Part shown: in pieces, positions 8,682 to 17,784 of the stretch
How positions within the stretch are numbered: the first letter of the stretch is position 1
Layout of the letters: every line of letters begins with the position of its first letter
NCBI GenBank assembly: GCA_964369235.1
Contig: CAYJEQ010000023.1
Coordinates: forward strand, 1 to 32,540
DNA length: 32,540 nucleotides
Source: CAYJEQ01 sp964369235
GTDB taxonomy: Bacteria > Bacillota > Clostridia > Oscillospirales > Ruminococcaceae
Direction: 5' to 3'
The notes under the pieces: generated by a model
The model's input: the letters and a program-made list of their open reading frames with translations, nothing else
Database searches by the model: none
Told to the model about the DNA's origin: nothing
Translations under genes and position numbers: made by a program

Positions 8682-8687
8682 ATATTT

Positions 8688-8767
8688 TGCCGCATGTACC
8701 AGGCTATAAGTGCGCCCTAGCGCCGCCTGAACTACAGCGAGTTTATAGAAAGAGGCAGGTGCCTAAT
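8688..8767 (+). ncRNA. L21 leader (ribosomal-protein autoregulatory 5' UTR)
   Basis: About 80 G+C-rich nucleotides lie between the promoter and the rplU start, in the place where Firmicutes carry the Rfam L21 leader ahead of rplU-ysxB-rpmA. Visible pairing: CTATAA (8704-8709) with TTATAG (8743-8748) closes an internal domain. That domain holds the hairpin GCGC (8712-8715) with GCGC (8720-8723). AGGC (8753-8756) can pair with GCCT (8761-8764), covering the AGGTG ribosome site. This would let L21 or another ligand control translation. The call rests on position and pairing, not on a covariance search. Confidence 0.65.
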
Positions 8768-9079
8768 ATGTACGCAATTATTGAAACCGGCGGTAAACAG
8801 TACCGTGTAACAGCTGGCGATGTACTTTTCATCGAAAAACTAGCTGCTGATGAAGCTAGCGAAGTAACATTTGAAAATGTTATTGCAGTTTCCAAAGAAG
8901 ACGGTATGGTTGTAGGTGCGCCAACAGTTGCTGGTGCTTCCGTAACAGCTAAGGTAATCAAAAACGGCAAAGCTAAGAAAATCACTGTATTTACCTACCG
9001 TAGCAAGAAGAACTCCAAGCGTAAAATGGGTCATAGACAACCTTACACTAAGGTTGAAATTACAGCTATCAACGCTTAA
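8768..9079 (+). CDS. rplU: Large-subunit ribosomal protein L21
   Basis: This 103-aa protein begins MYAIIETGGKQYRV, the standard L21 start, and ends KMGHRQPYTKVEI, matching the family length and C-terminus. I chose the ATG at 8768 over the in-frame ATG at 8672. The upstream 32 codons have no family similarity, and they overlap the promoter and the leader RNA. AGGTG lies 6 nt before the chosen start. It is the first gene of the rplU-prp-rpmA operon. Confidence 0.97.
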   Translation: MYAIIETGGKQYRVTAGDVLFIEKLAADEASEVTFENVIAVSKEDGMVVGAPTVAGASVTAKVIKNGKAKKITVFTYRSKKNSKRKMGHRQPYTKVEITAINA

Positions 9080-9087
9080 TTAAATCT

Positions 9088-9402
9088 ATGATTAACGCAG
9101 AATTTTTTGACAACGGTCGAAAAATCGCCTTTATAATTAATGGACATGCAGGTTTTGCAGATAGTGGCGAGGACATCGTGTGTGCAGCAGTATCTTCTGC
9201 AGTGCAACTAACGGTAAATGGTATTACAGAAATAATAAAGGTTATGGCTGATGTAGAGGTTTTAGAAAACGAAATCTCACTTAAGCTACCGCCCCATGCC
9301 CCATTAGAAGCTATATCTTTTGTAGAAGCTTTATATCTACATATTAAACTGCTTTCTGAGGATTACGGGGATTTCATTAAAGTATTTGTAACGGAGGTGT
9401 AA
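9088..9402 (+). CDS. prp: Ribosomal-processing cysteine protease Prp (YsxB)
   Basis: This 104-aa protein has the Prp catalytic pair: His20 in NGHAGFADSGEDIVCAAVSS and Cys32 in the same motif. Prp removes the N-terminal extension of ribosomal protein L27, an essential step in Staphylococcus aureus. Its usual place is between rplU and rpmA, as here, and the L27 encoded downstream has the expected cleavable extension. The gene begins 8 nt after the rplU stop with no clear Shine-Dalgarno, so translation probably depends on coupling to rplU. Confidence 0.95.
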   Translation: MINAEFFDNGRKIAFIINGHAGFADSGEDIVCAAVSSAVQLTVNGITEIIKVMADVEVLENEISLKLPPHAPLEAISFVEALYLHIKLLSEDYGDFIKVFVTEV

Positions 9403-9405
9403 GTA

Positions 9406-9687
9406 ATGATTAAAATTAGTATTCAGTATTTTGCTCATAAAAAAGGTGTTGGTTCTACAAAGAACGGCCGTGACTCTGAAGCTAAACGCCTAGGCGTTAA
9501 GAGAGCTGATGGTCAGTTTGTACTAGCTGGTAACATCCTAGTTCGCCAGAGAGGTACTCACATTCACCCAGGTCTAAATGTAGGCAAGGGTTCTGACGAT
9601 ACACTATTTGCTCTTGAGAGCGGTGTAGTTAGATTTGAGCGTCTGGGTCGTGACCGTAAGAAGGTTTCCATCTACCCAGCTAACTAA
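9406..9687 (+). CDS. rpmA: Large-subunit ribosomal protein L27 with cleavable N-terminal extension
   Basis: This 93-aa protein starts MIKISIQYF followed by AHKKGVGSTKNGRDS. The first nine residues are the Firmicute-specific extension that Prp cuts after the final Phe, exposing the mature N-terminus that reaches towards the peptidyl-transferase centre. The motif normally reads LQFF; here it is IQYF, a conservative change. The GGAGGTG ribosome site lies inside the end of prp, 7 nt before the ATG. Confidence 0.97.
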   Translation: MIKISIQYFAHKKGVGSTKNGRDSEAKRLGVKRADGQFVLAGNILVRQRGTHIHPGLNVGKGSDDTLFALESGVVRFERLGRDRKKVSIYPAN

Positions 9688-9699
9688 TCAATCTTACCA

Positions 9700-9729
9700 A
9701 AACTGTGGACTTATGTCCACAGTTTTTTT
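9700..9729 (+). terminator. Rho-independent terminator of rplU-prp-rpmA
   Basis: An 11-bp perfect stem (9700-9710 with 9715-9725) with a TTAT tetraloop, running directly into a T-run. It lies 12 nt after the rpmA stop. Confidence 0.95.
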
Positions 9730-9839
9730 GCATTTTAAAGGCTTTTTAGCAATAGTATAGATAAAATTCTCTTGAGATACTGTCCCTAGCCTTTGGAAAG
9801 AGACAGCACCACAACATTTGCTATATAACTATAACTAAC

Positions 9840-9866
9840 AAAGACCACCTAAAATAGGTGGTCTTT
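9840..9866 (-). terminator. Terminator of the diguanylate cyclase gene
   Basis: An 11-bp perfect stem (9840-9850 with 9856-9866) with a 5-nt loop, 13 nt past the stop of the gene ending at 9880. The T-tail is weak on the minus strand. It could also serve as a back-up for read-through from rpmA. Confidence 0.7.
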
Positions 9867-9879
9867 ATTATTTGTTATA

Positions 9880-10887
9880 TTAGTTTTTTCTTTCAGCTTT
9901 TTTTGCACGCTTTTGTACATACATCTTTTCGTCAGCTATTTCAATCATCTTATCAGGATCAATATAGCCACTTTCCTGAGATACATGAACTACACCAAAG
10001 CTAATGGACATATTATAATTAGTCTGCTTAGATTTGATATCTGCATCAATCTCTGTCATCTTTCTAGTTGCTACTTCTTCAGTACATTTAGGGAATAGTA
10101 CGACTATTTCGTCACCACCAATTCTACAGATAACATCGGTTGATCTTGTATTATCCTTAATTGAGTCGGTAATGGCTTTAATGTACTCATCGCCTTCTAG
10201 ATGTCCGTAGGTGTCATTTACAAACTTAAGCCCATCCATATCAATCATACATAGAGAGAAGTCAATCTTTGTATTCATAAATGTTTCAATGCTATTCTGA
10301 CAGTATCTACGGTTAAATAGTCCTGTTAGCTCGTCCACATATGCCATCTCTTCAATCTGTCGCTTGTACATTACTTCTTCGGTAATATCTTCAATGTAAT
10401 GGATAAATATCGTTCTGTATTTCTGTGTTATCTTGTAAGAGATAACAGAAAGCACTGTTTCTTCTAGCGGGCAGTCATATTCATAGGTAAGATATGTCTT
10501 ACTATCGTCTTTTCCACCATTTCTCAGTATCTCTAATAGCCCACATTTATGCCCACAGACATGACTTTCAGTTTCTGGGTTAAAGTAAAATCCCATGGCA
10601 GCTTCATTAGCATAGATAATCTCACCTGTAGATGCATCTGTTACTAGAATCCACTCATTTACCCCACCTAGAATATTCTTAAGCATCTGAATTTCATCGC
10701 GCATTTCCTGGGTTTGTTTTTCAAGAATCTCTGCATTTATAATTTGGCTGTCTTCAATAGAAATCTTACCTAACTTATCTTTAATCTCTAATAGATCGGC
10801 TTTTAGCAAATCGCAACATTTATTATCACTATTTTGATAAAGATTATCTATTAAATTGTATATTTCATTATACTGTGTACTATTCAT
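9880..10887 (-). CDS. PAS-GGDEF diguanylate cyclase
   Basis: This 335-aa soluble protein has a coiled-coil N-terminal region (about 30-72), a PAS sensor domain (about 73-170) and a GGDEF domain (about 178-332). The catalytic motif reads GGDEI at 257-261, with Ile in place of the final Phe. The metal and substrate residues stay intact, and the inhibitory I-site RSTD is at 248-251, five residues before the motif as expected. It therefore probably makes cyclic di-GMP and is product-inhibited. The PAS domain contains Cys111, His113, Cys115 and Cys139, which could bind a metal or cofactor. SD GAGGGAT precedes the ATG. It is a single gene with its own promoter and terminator. Confidence 0.9.
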   Translation of the reverse strand: MNSTQYNEIYNLIDNLYQNSDNKCCDLLKADLLEIKDKLGKISIEDSQIINAEILEKQTQEMRDEIQMLKNILGGVNEWILVTDASTGEIIYANEAAMGFYFNPETESHVCGHKCGLLEILRNGGKDDSKTYLTYEYDCPLEETVLSVISYKITQKYRTIFIHYIEDITEEVMYKRQIEEMAYVDELTGLFNRRYCQNSIETFMNTKIDFSLCMIDMDGLKFVNDTYGHLEGDEYIKAITDSIKDNTRSTDVICRIGGDEIVVLFPKCTEEVATRKMTEIDADIKSKQTNYNMSISFGVVHVSQESGYIDPDKMIEIADEKMYVQKRAKKAERKN

Positions 10888-10958
10888 CTATATCCCTCGA
10901 TTCACTATCATCGCCACTGATGGTAACATTAGTTTAGTTTCCCTTTAAGTATAATATA

Positions 10959-10988
10959 TTTATATACTTTTGTAAAGTTATTTGTCAA
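10959..10988 (-). promoter_or_regulatory. Candidate promoter of the diguanylate cyclase gene
   Basis: On the minus strand, TTGACA (10983-10988), an 18-bp spacer and TATAAA (10959-10964). The -35 is embedded in TTTGACAAA, which read the other way is a near match to a Spo0A box. The rest of the 10888-11171 gap holds only this and the carB terminator. Confidence 0.6.
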
Positions 10989-11114
10989 ATTTATATTTTA
11001 ATTTTTTATGTTTTATATAACATTTTGCTATATTAGAGGTAAATTTAACGATATGTTAATTATATTTACAGATAATCCCTTTTTGCTTACTTTATAATAA
11101 ATGTATAAAATTAC

Positions 11115-11159
11115 ACCAAAAAACCAAAGAACAATGCATAAATACTCGTTCTTTGGTTT
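11115..11159 (-). terminator. Rho-independent terminator of the pyr operon
   Basis: A 12-bp perfect stem (11121-11132 with 11148-11159) with a 15-nt loop. On the minus strand the stem ends in a run of T's (TTTTTT then GG). It lies 12 nt past the carB stop. Confidence 0.85.
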
Positions 11160-11171
11160 AGGTTTTATTGA

Positions 11172-14100
11172 TTAAATCTTTGTAATATCAACCATATCCA
11201 AATCGGTTACATCCTTATTCATAGCTATAACTCTTGCTAGGGCTGCTGCTGTGTCTATTGATGTTAAACAAGCTATAGAACGCTCTACTGCTCTACGACG
11301 CATCTGCACCGAGTATTCAGCAGGTTTTCTACCCTTAGCAGAGGTGGAAATTATATAGTCAATCTTGCCTTCTTCAAATAAATCTGCAATATTAGGTGAG
11401 TCTTCCTGTAGCTTTCTTACCACATTGGTTGCCACCATGTTTTCATTTAGCTTTCTAGCTGTTCCAGCTGTTGCATATAGATTAAATCCTAGGTCGGAGA
11501 ATTTCTCAGCCACTGGGATAATCTCCTCCTTATCGCTGTTTCTAACAGCAATTAGGACACCGCCATTACGGTTAAATTTATATCCTGCTCCAGCAAGTCC
11601 TTTAAGCAGTGCTTCTTCAAAGGTTTTTGCAATACCTAGCACCTCACCTGTGGATTTCATCTCTGGGCCTAGGTGTACATCAACATCATGTAACTTCTCA
11701 AAGCTAAATACCGGTACCTTAACAGCCACATAATCACCTTCTGGATATAGCCCTGTGCCATAACCTAGATCTGCTAGTTTCTCACCTAGCATAATCTTTG
11801 TAGCTAGATCCACCATTGGTACACCTGTAACCTTACTAATATAAGGCACTGTTCTAGAGGATCTTGGGTTAACCTCGATTACATATACTTCATCGTTATA
11901 CACTACATACTGGATATTAACAAGACCTACTACCTTTAGTGCCTTAGCCAGTCTTCCTGTGTAGTCGATAATTGTTTCACGGATTTTTGCTGATAGAGTT
12001 TGGGCTGGGTATACAGAAATACTATCTCCAGAGTGAACTCCAGCTCGCTCGATATGTTCCATAATACCTGGTATTAGGAAATCTTCACCATCACAGATAC
12101 CATCTACCTCAACCTCTACACCCATCATGTATTTATCCACAAGTACAGGGTTTTCCAGTGTTGTAGCTGTGATAATATCCATATACTCCACTACATCATC
12201 TTGGTTATAAGCGATAATCATATTCTGTCCACCTAGTACATAGGAAGGACGAAGTAGCACTGGGTAACTTAGCTCATTAGATACCTTTACTGCTTCCTCT
12301 GTGGTAAATACGGTGTGTCCCTGTGGACGAGGTATATTACAATCTTCTAAAAGCTGGTCAAATCTCTCTCTGTCCTCTGCTGCGTCGATGCTATCAGCAG
12401 ATGTACCTAGAATGTTTATTCCCTTATCCTGTAGATGTTTTGTCAGTTTAATAGCTGTTTGTCCACCAAACTGCACCACTACACCCCAAGGTTTTTCTGT
12501 TTCTAGGATATTATCCACATCTTCTGGTGTTAGTGGGTCAAAGTACAGTCTGTCACCTGTGTCAAAGTCTGTAGAAACTGTTTCTGGGTTGTTATTAGCA
12601 ATAATTGCCTCATAACCTGAGTCCTTTAATGCCCATGCACAGTGTACACAGCAGTAGTCAAACTCTATACCCTGACCAATTCTAATTGGGCCAGAACCGA
12701 ATACTATAACCTTCTTCTTATCAGAGTTTCTCGCAGCAATAAAGTCTACTGCTTCATTTTCCTCATCGTATGTTGAGTAGAAATAAGGTGTTTCTGCTGA
12801 GAATTCTGCTGCACAGGTATCTACCATTTTGTATACACCAGGACGCTTGTAGCTGGAAATATCACTGCCACTAATTCTCTCTATTGTACTATCTAGATAA
12901 CCAAAATCCTTAGCTTTTCTATATAGTTCTTCCTCTACACTGCCCTTACCTAGCTGTTCTTCTAGCCATACTAGATTATTTAGCTTATTTAGGAACCATC
13001 TGTCAATCTTAGTAATCTCAAAGATTGTTTCGATAGATACGCCTCTTTTTAGTGCTTCAAAAACACAGTAGGCTCTCTGATCATCACACACATGTAGTCT
13101 TTCTACCACCTGAGCATCACTTAGAGTAGTAAACGCCTTTAGTGTAAGGGTATCAAGGCCAAGCTCTACCGAACGCACAGCCTTCATAATAGCCTGCTCA
13201 AAGGAGGTACCAATGGACATTACCTCACCAGTTGCCTTCATCTGTGTTCCCAGTAGACGCTTACCATATACAAACTTGTCAAAAGGCCATTTTGGGAATT
13301 TAACTACGATGTAGTCAATTGCTGGCTCGAAACAAGCATAGGTTTTACCTGTTACGGTATTTAGGATTTCGTCTAGGGTGTATCCTATAGCAATCTTTGT
13401 AGCTACCTTAGCAATTGGATAACCTGTTGCCTTAGATGCTAGGGCTGAGGATCTGGATACACGAGGGTTTACCTCAATTACTGCATACTCAAATGTATCT
13501 GGATTTAGGGCTAACTGGCAGTTACAACCACCCTCTACCCCTAGGGACTGTACTATATCTAGAGATGCTGTTCTTAGCATCTGATATTCCTTATCTGCCA
13601 GTGTTACTGCTGGTGCTACTACTATGGAGTCACCTGTGTGTACACCTACTGGGTCGAAGTTTTCCATTGAACAAACGGTAATAATATTACCCTTGCTATC
13701 TCTAATTACCTCGAACTCAATTTCTTTCCAACCAGAAATACATTTCTCAATTAGAACCTGTGTAATTGGAGAAAGTCTTAGGCCGTTCTGGCACACCTTT
13801 CTCAGCTCTTCTTCTGTGTGGACGATACCACCACCTGTACCACCAAGGGTAAAGGCTGGTCTAACAATTACAGGTAGCTCTATAACCTTTGCAAACTCCA
13901 CTGCGTCTTCTACAGTTTCTACTACCTTAGATGGGATACATGGCTGTCCGATGCTTTCCATTGTATCTTTAAATATCTGTCTGTCCTCTGCCTTGTCAAT
14001 TGTTTCAGGGTCTGCACCTAGTAACTGTACTCCCTGTTCTGCAAGAAATCCATCTTTTGCCAACTGCATAGACAGTGTAAGTCCTGTCTGCCCACCTAGG

Positions 14101-14366
14101 GTAGATAGTAGGCTATCTGGCTTTTCTTCTCTTATAATCTTTTTTACTACATCTATTGTCAGTGGCTCAATGTATATTTTATCAGCCATTGCTTTGTCGG
14201 TCATTATTGTAGCTGGATTGGAGTTAATAAGCACTACCTCTAATCCCTCTTCTTTTAGGGCTCTACATGCCTGTGTACCTGCATAGTCAAACTCTGCCGC
14301 CTGTCCAATTACTATTGGCCCAGAACCGATAACTAGAACCTTTTTAATATCACTGCGTAATGGCAT
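11172..14366 (-). CDS. carB: Carbamoyl-phosphate synthase large subunit
   Basis: This 1064-aa protein is the full normal length. Two tandem ATP-grasp units begin VLVIGSGPIVIGQAAEFDYAG (near residue 10) and VIVFGSGPIRIGQGIEFDY (near 555), and a C-terminal MGS-like allosteric domain starts at about 930. It makes carbamoyl phosphate from bicarbonate, ammonia delivered by CarA and two ATP, feeding both pyrimidine and arginine synthesis. Here it is the last gene of the PyrR-controlled operon, so the main demand is pyrimidine. The start lies 1 nt after the carA stop, with AAGGAGGG inside the carA end, indicating tight coupling. Confidence 0.98.
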   Translation of the reverse strand: MPLRSDIKKVLVIGSGPIVIGQAAEFDYAGTQACRALKEEGLEVVLINSNPATIMTDKAMADKIYIEPLTIDVVKKIIREEKPDSLLSTLGGQTGLTLSMQLAKDGFLAEQGVQLLGADPETIDKAEDRQIFKDTMESIGQPCIPSKVVETVEDAVEFAKVIELPVIVRPAFTLGGTGGGIVHTEEELRKVCQNGLRLSPITQVLIEKCISGWKEIEFEVIRDSKGNIITVCSMENFDPVGVHTGDSIVVAPAVTLADKEYQMLRTASLDIVQSLGVEGGCNCQLALNPDTFEYAVIEVNPRVSRSSALASKATGYPIAKVATKIAIGYTLDEILNTVTGKTYACFEPAIDYIVVKFPKWPFDKFVYGKRLLGTQMKATGEVMSIGTSFEQAIMKAVRSVELGLDTLTLKAFTTLSDAQVVERLHVCDDQRAYCVFEALKRGVSIETIFEITKIDRWFLNKLNNLVWLEEQLGKGSVEEELYRKAKDFGYLDSTIERISGSDISSYKRPGVYKMVDTCAAEFSAETPYFYSTYDEENEAVDFIAARNSDKKKVIVFGSGPIRIGQGIEFDYCCVHCAWALKDSGYEAIIANNNPETVSTDFDTGDRLYFDPLTPEDVDNILETEKPWGVVVQFGGQTAIKLTKHLQDKGINILGTSADSIDAAEDRERFDQLLEDCNIPRPQGHTVFTTEEAVKVSNELSYPVLLRPSYVLGGQNMIIAYNQDDVVEYMDIITATTLENPVLVDKYMMGVEVEVDGICDGEDFLIPGIMEHIERAGVHSGDSISVYPAQTLSAKIRETIIDYTGRLAKALKVVGLVNIQYVVYNDEVYVIEVNPRSSRTVPYISKVTGVPMVDLATKIMLGEKLADLGYGTGLYPEGDYVAVKVPVFSFEKLHDVDVHLGPEMKSTGEVLGIAKTFEEALLKGLAGAGYKFNRNGGVLIAVRNSDKEEIIPVAEKFSDLGFNLYATAGTARKLNENMVATNVVRKLQEDSPNIADLFEEGKIDYIISTSAKGRKPAEYSVQMRRRAVERSIACLTSIDTAAALARVIAMNKDVTDLDMVDITKI

Positions 14367-14367
14367 A

Positions 14368-15483
14368 CTATTTGCCCTCCTTATGTTTCTTCATCATCTC
14401 TACGAACTCTCCAAACAAATAGGAGGTGTCTTTTGGCCCACTGCAAGCCTCTGGGTGGAACTGTACTGTTACCACTGGAGCAAAGGTATATCTTACTCCT
14501 TCACAGCTTTTATCATTAACATTTATATGGCTAATCTTACCTATTTGTGGATCAACACTATCTGCTACCACTGCATAACCATGATTCTGGCTAGTGATGT
14601 AAACTCTATCTCTATCTATATCTAGTACAGGCTGGTTACCACCACGATGGCCGTATTTTAGCTTTTCGGTTTTTGCTCCTGTTGCCAGTGCTGTTAACTG
14701 ATGTCCTAGGCAGATACCAAACACAGGTATATTTAACTTGAAAATCTCTTTTAGATTAGCTATAGCTTCTACATTTTCCTCTGGATCCCCTGCACCATTA
14801 GATAGCATAATGCCATCTGGATTTAGAGCTTTAATCTCTTCTGCTGTTGTATTGTAAGGCATTACTGTTACATTACAACCCTCGGACAGTAGGCAGCGTC
14901 TAATATTATATTTATAACCGTAGTCCATTAGTACAACATTGTATTTAGCTCCATCAGTTTTGTACTCCATAGGCTCTTTTACTGAGATAGTAGCTACCAC
15001 ATCTTTAATTTTAAAAGCTTTTAACTCTGCTATGATTTCTTCTTTTTTCTCTGGGCTGTACTGGGTGGTAATCATACCATTTAGCACACCGAAATTTCTT
15101 ATCTTTCTAGTTAATGCTCTTGTATCAATGCCACAGATACCTACTACACCTTTATTTATTAAAAACTCCTCAAGGCTGTCTTCACATCTAAAGTTAGATG
15201 GATCATCACAAATCTCTCTTACTATATATCCATTAAGGTATGTACCTTTTGATTCGTAATCTTCTTTGTTGGTACCGTAGTTTCCTACTAGTGGGAAAGT
15301 CTGGGTAACTATCTGCCCTGCAAAGCTAGGATCTGTTAGCCCTTCCTGATAACCTACCATTCCTGTGGCAAATACAACCTCTCCTACTGTGCTGCCCTTT
15401 GCCCCTAGGGAATAACCACTATAAACCGAACCATCTTCAAGTATTAAATAAGCTTTATCTCTTTTAATCATTTTTACAACCAT
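14368..15483 (-). CDS. carA: Carbamoyl-phosphate synthase small subunit (glutamine amidotransferase)
   Basis: This 371-aa protein has an N-terminal CPSase small-chain domain (about 10-140) and a class I glutamine amidotransferase domain (about 182-365). The catalytic residues are Cys258 (GICLGHQ), His343 and Glu345 (QFHPEA). It releases ammonia from glutamine for CarB. The oxyanion-region motif usually written NGPGDP reads NGAGDP here, with Ala231 for Pro. The start is uncertain. The ATG at 15483 lies only 1 nt from AAAGG, while Met5 at 15471 lies 13 nt away and gives the more usual N-terminus. There are 50 nt between it and pyrF. Confidence 0.97.
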   Translation of the reverse strand: MVVKMIKRDKAYLILEDGSVYSGYSLGAKGSTVGEVVFATGMVGYQEGLTDPSFAGQIVTQTFPLVGNYGTNKEDYESKGTYLNGYIVREICDDPSNFRCEDSLEEFLINKGVVGICGIDTRALTRKIRNFGVLNGMITTQYSPEKKEEIIAELKAFKIKDVVATISVKEPMEYKTDGAKYNVVLMDYGYKYNIRRCLLSEGCNVTVMPYNTTAEEIKALNPDGIMLSNGAGDPEENVEAIANLKEIFKLNIPVFGICLGHQLTALATGAKTEKLKYGHRGGNQPVLDIDRDRVYITSQNHGYAVVADSVDPQIGKISHINVNDKSCEGVRYTFAPVVTVQFHPEACSGPKDTSYLFGEFVEMMKKHKEGK

Positions 15484-15533
15484 GCCTTTCTGTTAGTAGC
15501 TTTTAAAATTCATCTTACCAGCTTTACTTCCTA

Positions 15534-16466
15534 TTAACCCTGAAATGCAGGTATATACTGTGTAATATCAGCCTTCATCTCCAGTGCTGCTTCTCTAGCA
15601 CCCTTAGCGTAATCTGTTTCTGTCATGGATTTCTTCTGCCATGCTGTCAGTATCCCTCTGGAGGAATTAATTATAGCCCCTAGTCCATCTTTATCAAAGG
15701 CTGGTGCCACATCTGCTGCTGTTCCACCCTGTGCCCCATAACCTGGCACTAGAATAAATGTATGAGGCATTGCTGCTCTCATCTCCTCTAGCTGTTTAGT
15801 GTAGGTTGCCCCTACTACTGCTCCCACTGCTGAGTAACCGTATTTTCCTCTATTACCCTCTCCCCAGCTTTCGCACATTTTAGCCATCTCACCGTATACT
15901 GTTTTGCCTTCTTTAAGCTCCTTATCCTGTAGCTCTCCTGAGGACTGATTGGAGGTTTTAACTAGTACGAATATACCTTTATCATAAGTTTCGCATGCCT
16001 TTAGCACTGGTGCTATACCATCTGTTCCCAGATAACCATTTACAGTTAGGCTATCTCCTGAGAATGCTTCGTATAGATTATCTCCTACCTGTGTCTGTCC
16101 TAGGTGGGCATCTGCATACAGCTCCATTGTTGAGCCTATATCGTTTCTCTTGCCATCGTTTATTACAAACATCCCTTTGTTTTTACCATAGGCAATTGTT
16201 TCTTCCAGCACCTTCATTCCCTGCCATCCCAGTGCTTCATAATAAGCACACTGTGGCTTTATTGCTGGTACTATATCACATATTGCATCAATTATTCCCT
16301 TGTTGTACACAAGTATTGCATTAGCTGCACCCTCTAGGGTTTCGCCATACTTAGCAAATGCTTCTGCTTTAATATATTCTGGTATGTAGCTTAGTTTTGG
16401 ATCTAGTCCTACTACTGTAGGGTTTTTCATCTCTTTTATTTTATCAATTAATCTGTCAAATCCCAT
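15534..16466 (-). CDS. pyrF: Orotidine 5'-phosphate decarboxylase, PyrF subfamily 2
   Basis: This 310-aa protein belongs to the longer type of OMP decarboxylase found in clostridia and actinobacteria, rather than the roughly 240-aa Bacillus type. The catalytic network is visible as ND-GKRNDIG, with Asp104, Lys106 and Asp109, and subfamily features such as LVKTSNQSSGELQD and LVPGYGAQGG follow. It converts OMP to UMP, the last step of de novo synthesis. It begins 1 nt after the pyrC stop, so translation is probably coupled. The ribosome site (GGATGG) is only moderate. Confidence 0.97.
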   Translation of the reverse strand: MGFDRLIDKIKEMKNPTVVGLDPKLSYIPEYIKAEAFAKYGETLEGAANAILVYNKGIIDAICDIVPAIKPQCAYYEALGWQGMKVLEETIAYGKNKGMFVINDGKRNDIGSTMELYADAHLGQTQVGDNLYEAFSGDSLTVNGYLGTDGIAPVLKACETYDKGIFVLVKTSNQSSGELQDKELKEGKTVYGEMAKMCESWGEGNRGKYGYSAVGAVVGATYTKQLEEMRAAMPHTFILVPGYGAQGGTAADVAPAFDKDGLGAIINSSRGILTAWQKKSMTETDYAKGAREAALEMKADITQYIPAFQG

Positions 16467-16467
16467 T

Positions 16468-17742
16468 TTACTTTACCATCCCATCTTTATATGTTATTTC
16501 ACCATTTAGTATTGTGTATTTTATCTTACCCTTTAAAGTTTTACCTATAAATGGGCTGTTTTCTGATTTTGAATGAAGGCTTTCTTTAGTCACTGTCCAC
16601 TGTTCTTTACTAAAAATCGTTATATCTGCTGTAGCACCTTCTCTAATTACTCCACCTTCTACTTTAAGTAGCTTTGCTGGATTAACACTCATTAACTCTA
16701 CTAATTTATCTATTGTTATTACTCCACTGTCTACTAGTGCTGTGTAACTTGCCCCAAAGGAAGTTTCCAGCCCTATAATTCCATTAGGTGCTTTTAAGAA
16801 GTCTTCCTTCTCCTCCTTGGCATGAGGTGCATGGTCGGTGGCTATCATGGTTAGTGTGCCATCTCCTAAGGCTTCTATTAGTGCCTCTTGGTCGGATTTT
16901 TCTCTTAGAGGGGGGTTCATTCTAAAATTAGCATTTCTCCCTAGTAATTCCTCATGGGTAAAGTGCAGATAATGTGGGGCCGTTTCCCCTGTTACCTTAA
17001 CACCTCTTTTTCTACCATCTCTTATTAAATCAACTGCTCCTTTGGTAGATACATGGCAGATATGTATAGAGGTATTAGTAGCTGCTGCTATGGCTATCTC
17101 CCTAGCTGTTACACTGTCCTCGCTAGTTCTGTCCATGCCTTCTACCCCTAGTTTTTCTGAAACATCACCTTTATGGATAATTCCTTTACCGATTATATCC
17201 ATATCTTCACAGTGGCTCATTACTACTAAACCTAGTTTCTCACCTAGCTCCATAGCCTCTTGCATTAACCTACTGTTCTTTACTGGGTGTCCGTCATCGC
17301 TAATCCCTATAGCCCCTGCTTTTTTAAAACTCTCAAAATCACATAAGCTGTCCCCAGCCATGGACTGGGTTATACACGCTACTGGATATACCTTAACTTT
17401 GGATTTTGCTGCTTTGTCTATTATATATTTTATAGTTTCTACACTGTCCACTGCTGGTTTAGTGTTGGGCATGGATACCACTGCTGTAAATCCACCTGCT
17501 GCTGCTGCTGCCCCACCTGTTATAATATCTTCCTTATGGGTAAGTCCTGGATCTCTTAGATGTACATGAGGATCGATAAACCCCGGTGCAACATAGTATC
17601 CTGTAGCATCTATTATCTCTACCGGCTCTATATCTCCATTACCTATGGTCTTTATAATACCATCTTCTATTAGGATATCCATTACTCCATCTAGTGAATT
17701 TTCTGGACTTATTACATGGCCACCTGTTATAAGTGTTCTCAT
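16468..17742 (-). CDS. pyrC: Dihydroorotase
   Basis: This amidohydrolase of the type I dihydroorotase class shows the zinc-binding PHVHLRDPG motif, the GGFTAVVSMPNTKP segment and the ATDHAPH motif near the C-terminus. It cyclises carbamoyl aspartate to dihydroorotate. The open frame starts at 17766 (432 aa), but that ATG has no ribosome site. The sequence AAGGAAGGA lies just after it, ahead of in-frame ATGs at 17754 and 17742. I chose 17742 because MRTLITGGHV matches the family N-terminus. The gene sits directly after pyrR where many Firmicutes carry pyrB; pyrB is absent here. Confidence 0.95.
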   Translation of the reverse strand: MRTLITGGHVISPENSLDGVMDILIEDGIIKTIGNGDIEPVEIIDATGYYVAPGFIDPHVHLRDPGLTHKEDIITGGAAAAAGGFTAVVSMPNTKPAVDSVETIKYIIDKAAKSKVKVYPVACITQSMAGDSLCDFESFKKAGAIGISDDGHPVKNSRLMQEAMELGEKLGLVVMSHCEDMDIIGKGIIHKGDVSEKLGVEGMDRTSEDSVTAREIAIAAATNTSIHICHVSTKGAVDLIRDGRKRGVKVTGETAPHYLHFTHEELLGRNANFRMNPPLREKSDQEALIEALGDGTLTMIATDHAPHAKEEKEDFLKAPNGIIGLETSFGASYTALVDSGVITIDKLVELMSVNPAKLLKVEGGVIREGATADITIFSKEQWTVTKESLHSKSENSPFIGKTLKGKIKYTILNGEITYKDGMVK

Positions 17743-17784
17743 TTTATTATCCATTCCTTCCTTCATAACATATAAATAAAAAGA

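Noticed and set aside
8672..8767. N-terminal extension of L21 from the ATG at 8672
   Set aside because: It overlaps the -10 element and the L21 leader RNA, and has no family similarity; the ATG at 8768 has a ribosome site.
13624..14286. 220-aa plus-strand ORF opposite carB
   Set aside because: Shadow of the strongly conserved carB frame, with low-complexity Ser/Leu-rich composition and no initiation signals.
17042..17569. 175-aa plus-strand ORF opposite pyrC
   Set aside because: Antisense to conserved pyrC sequence; no independent evidence of coding.
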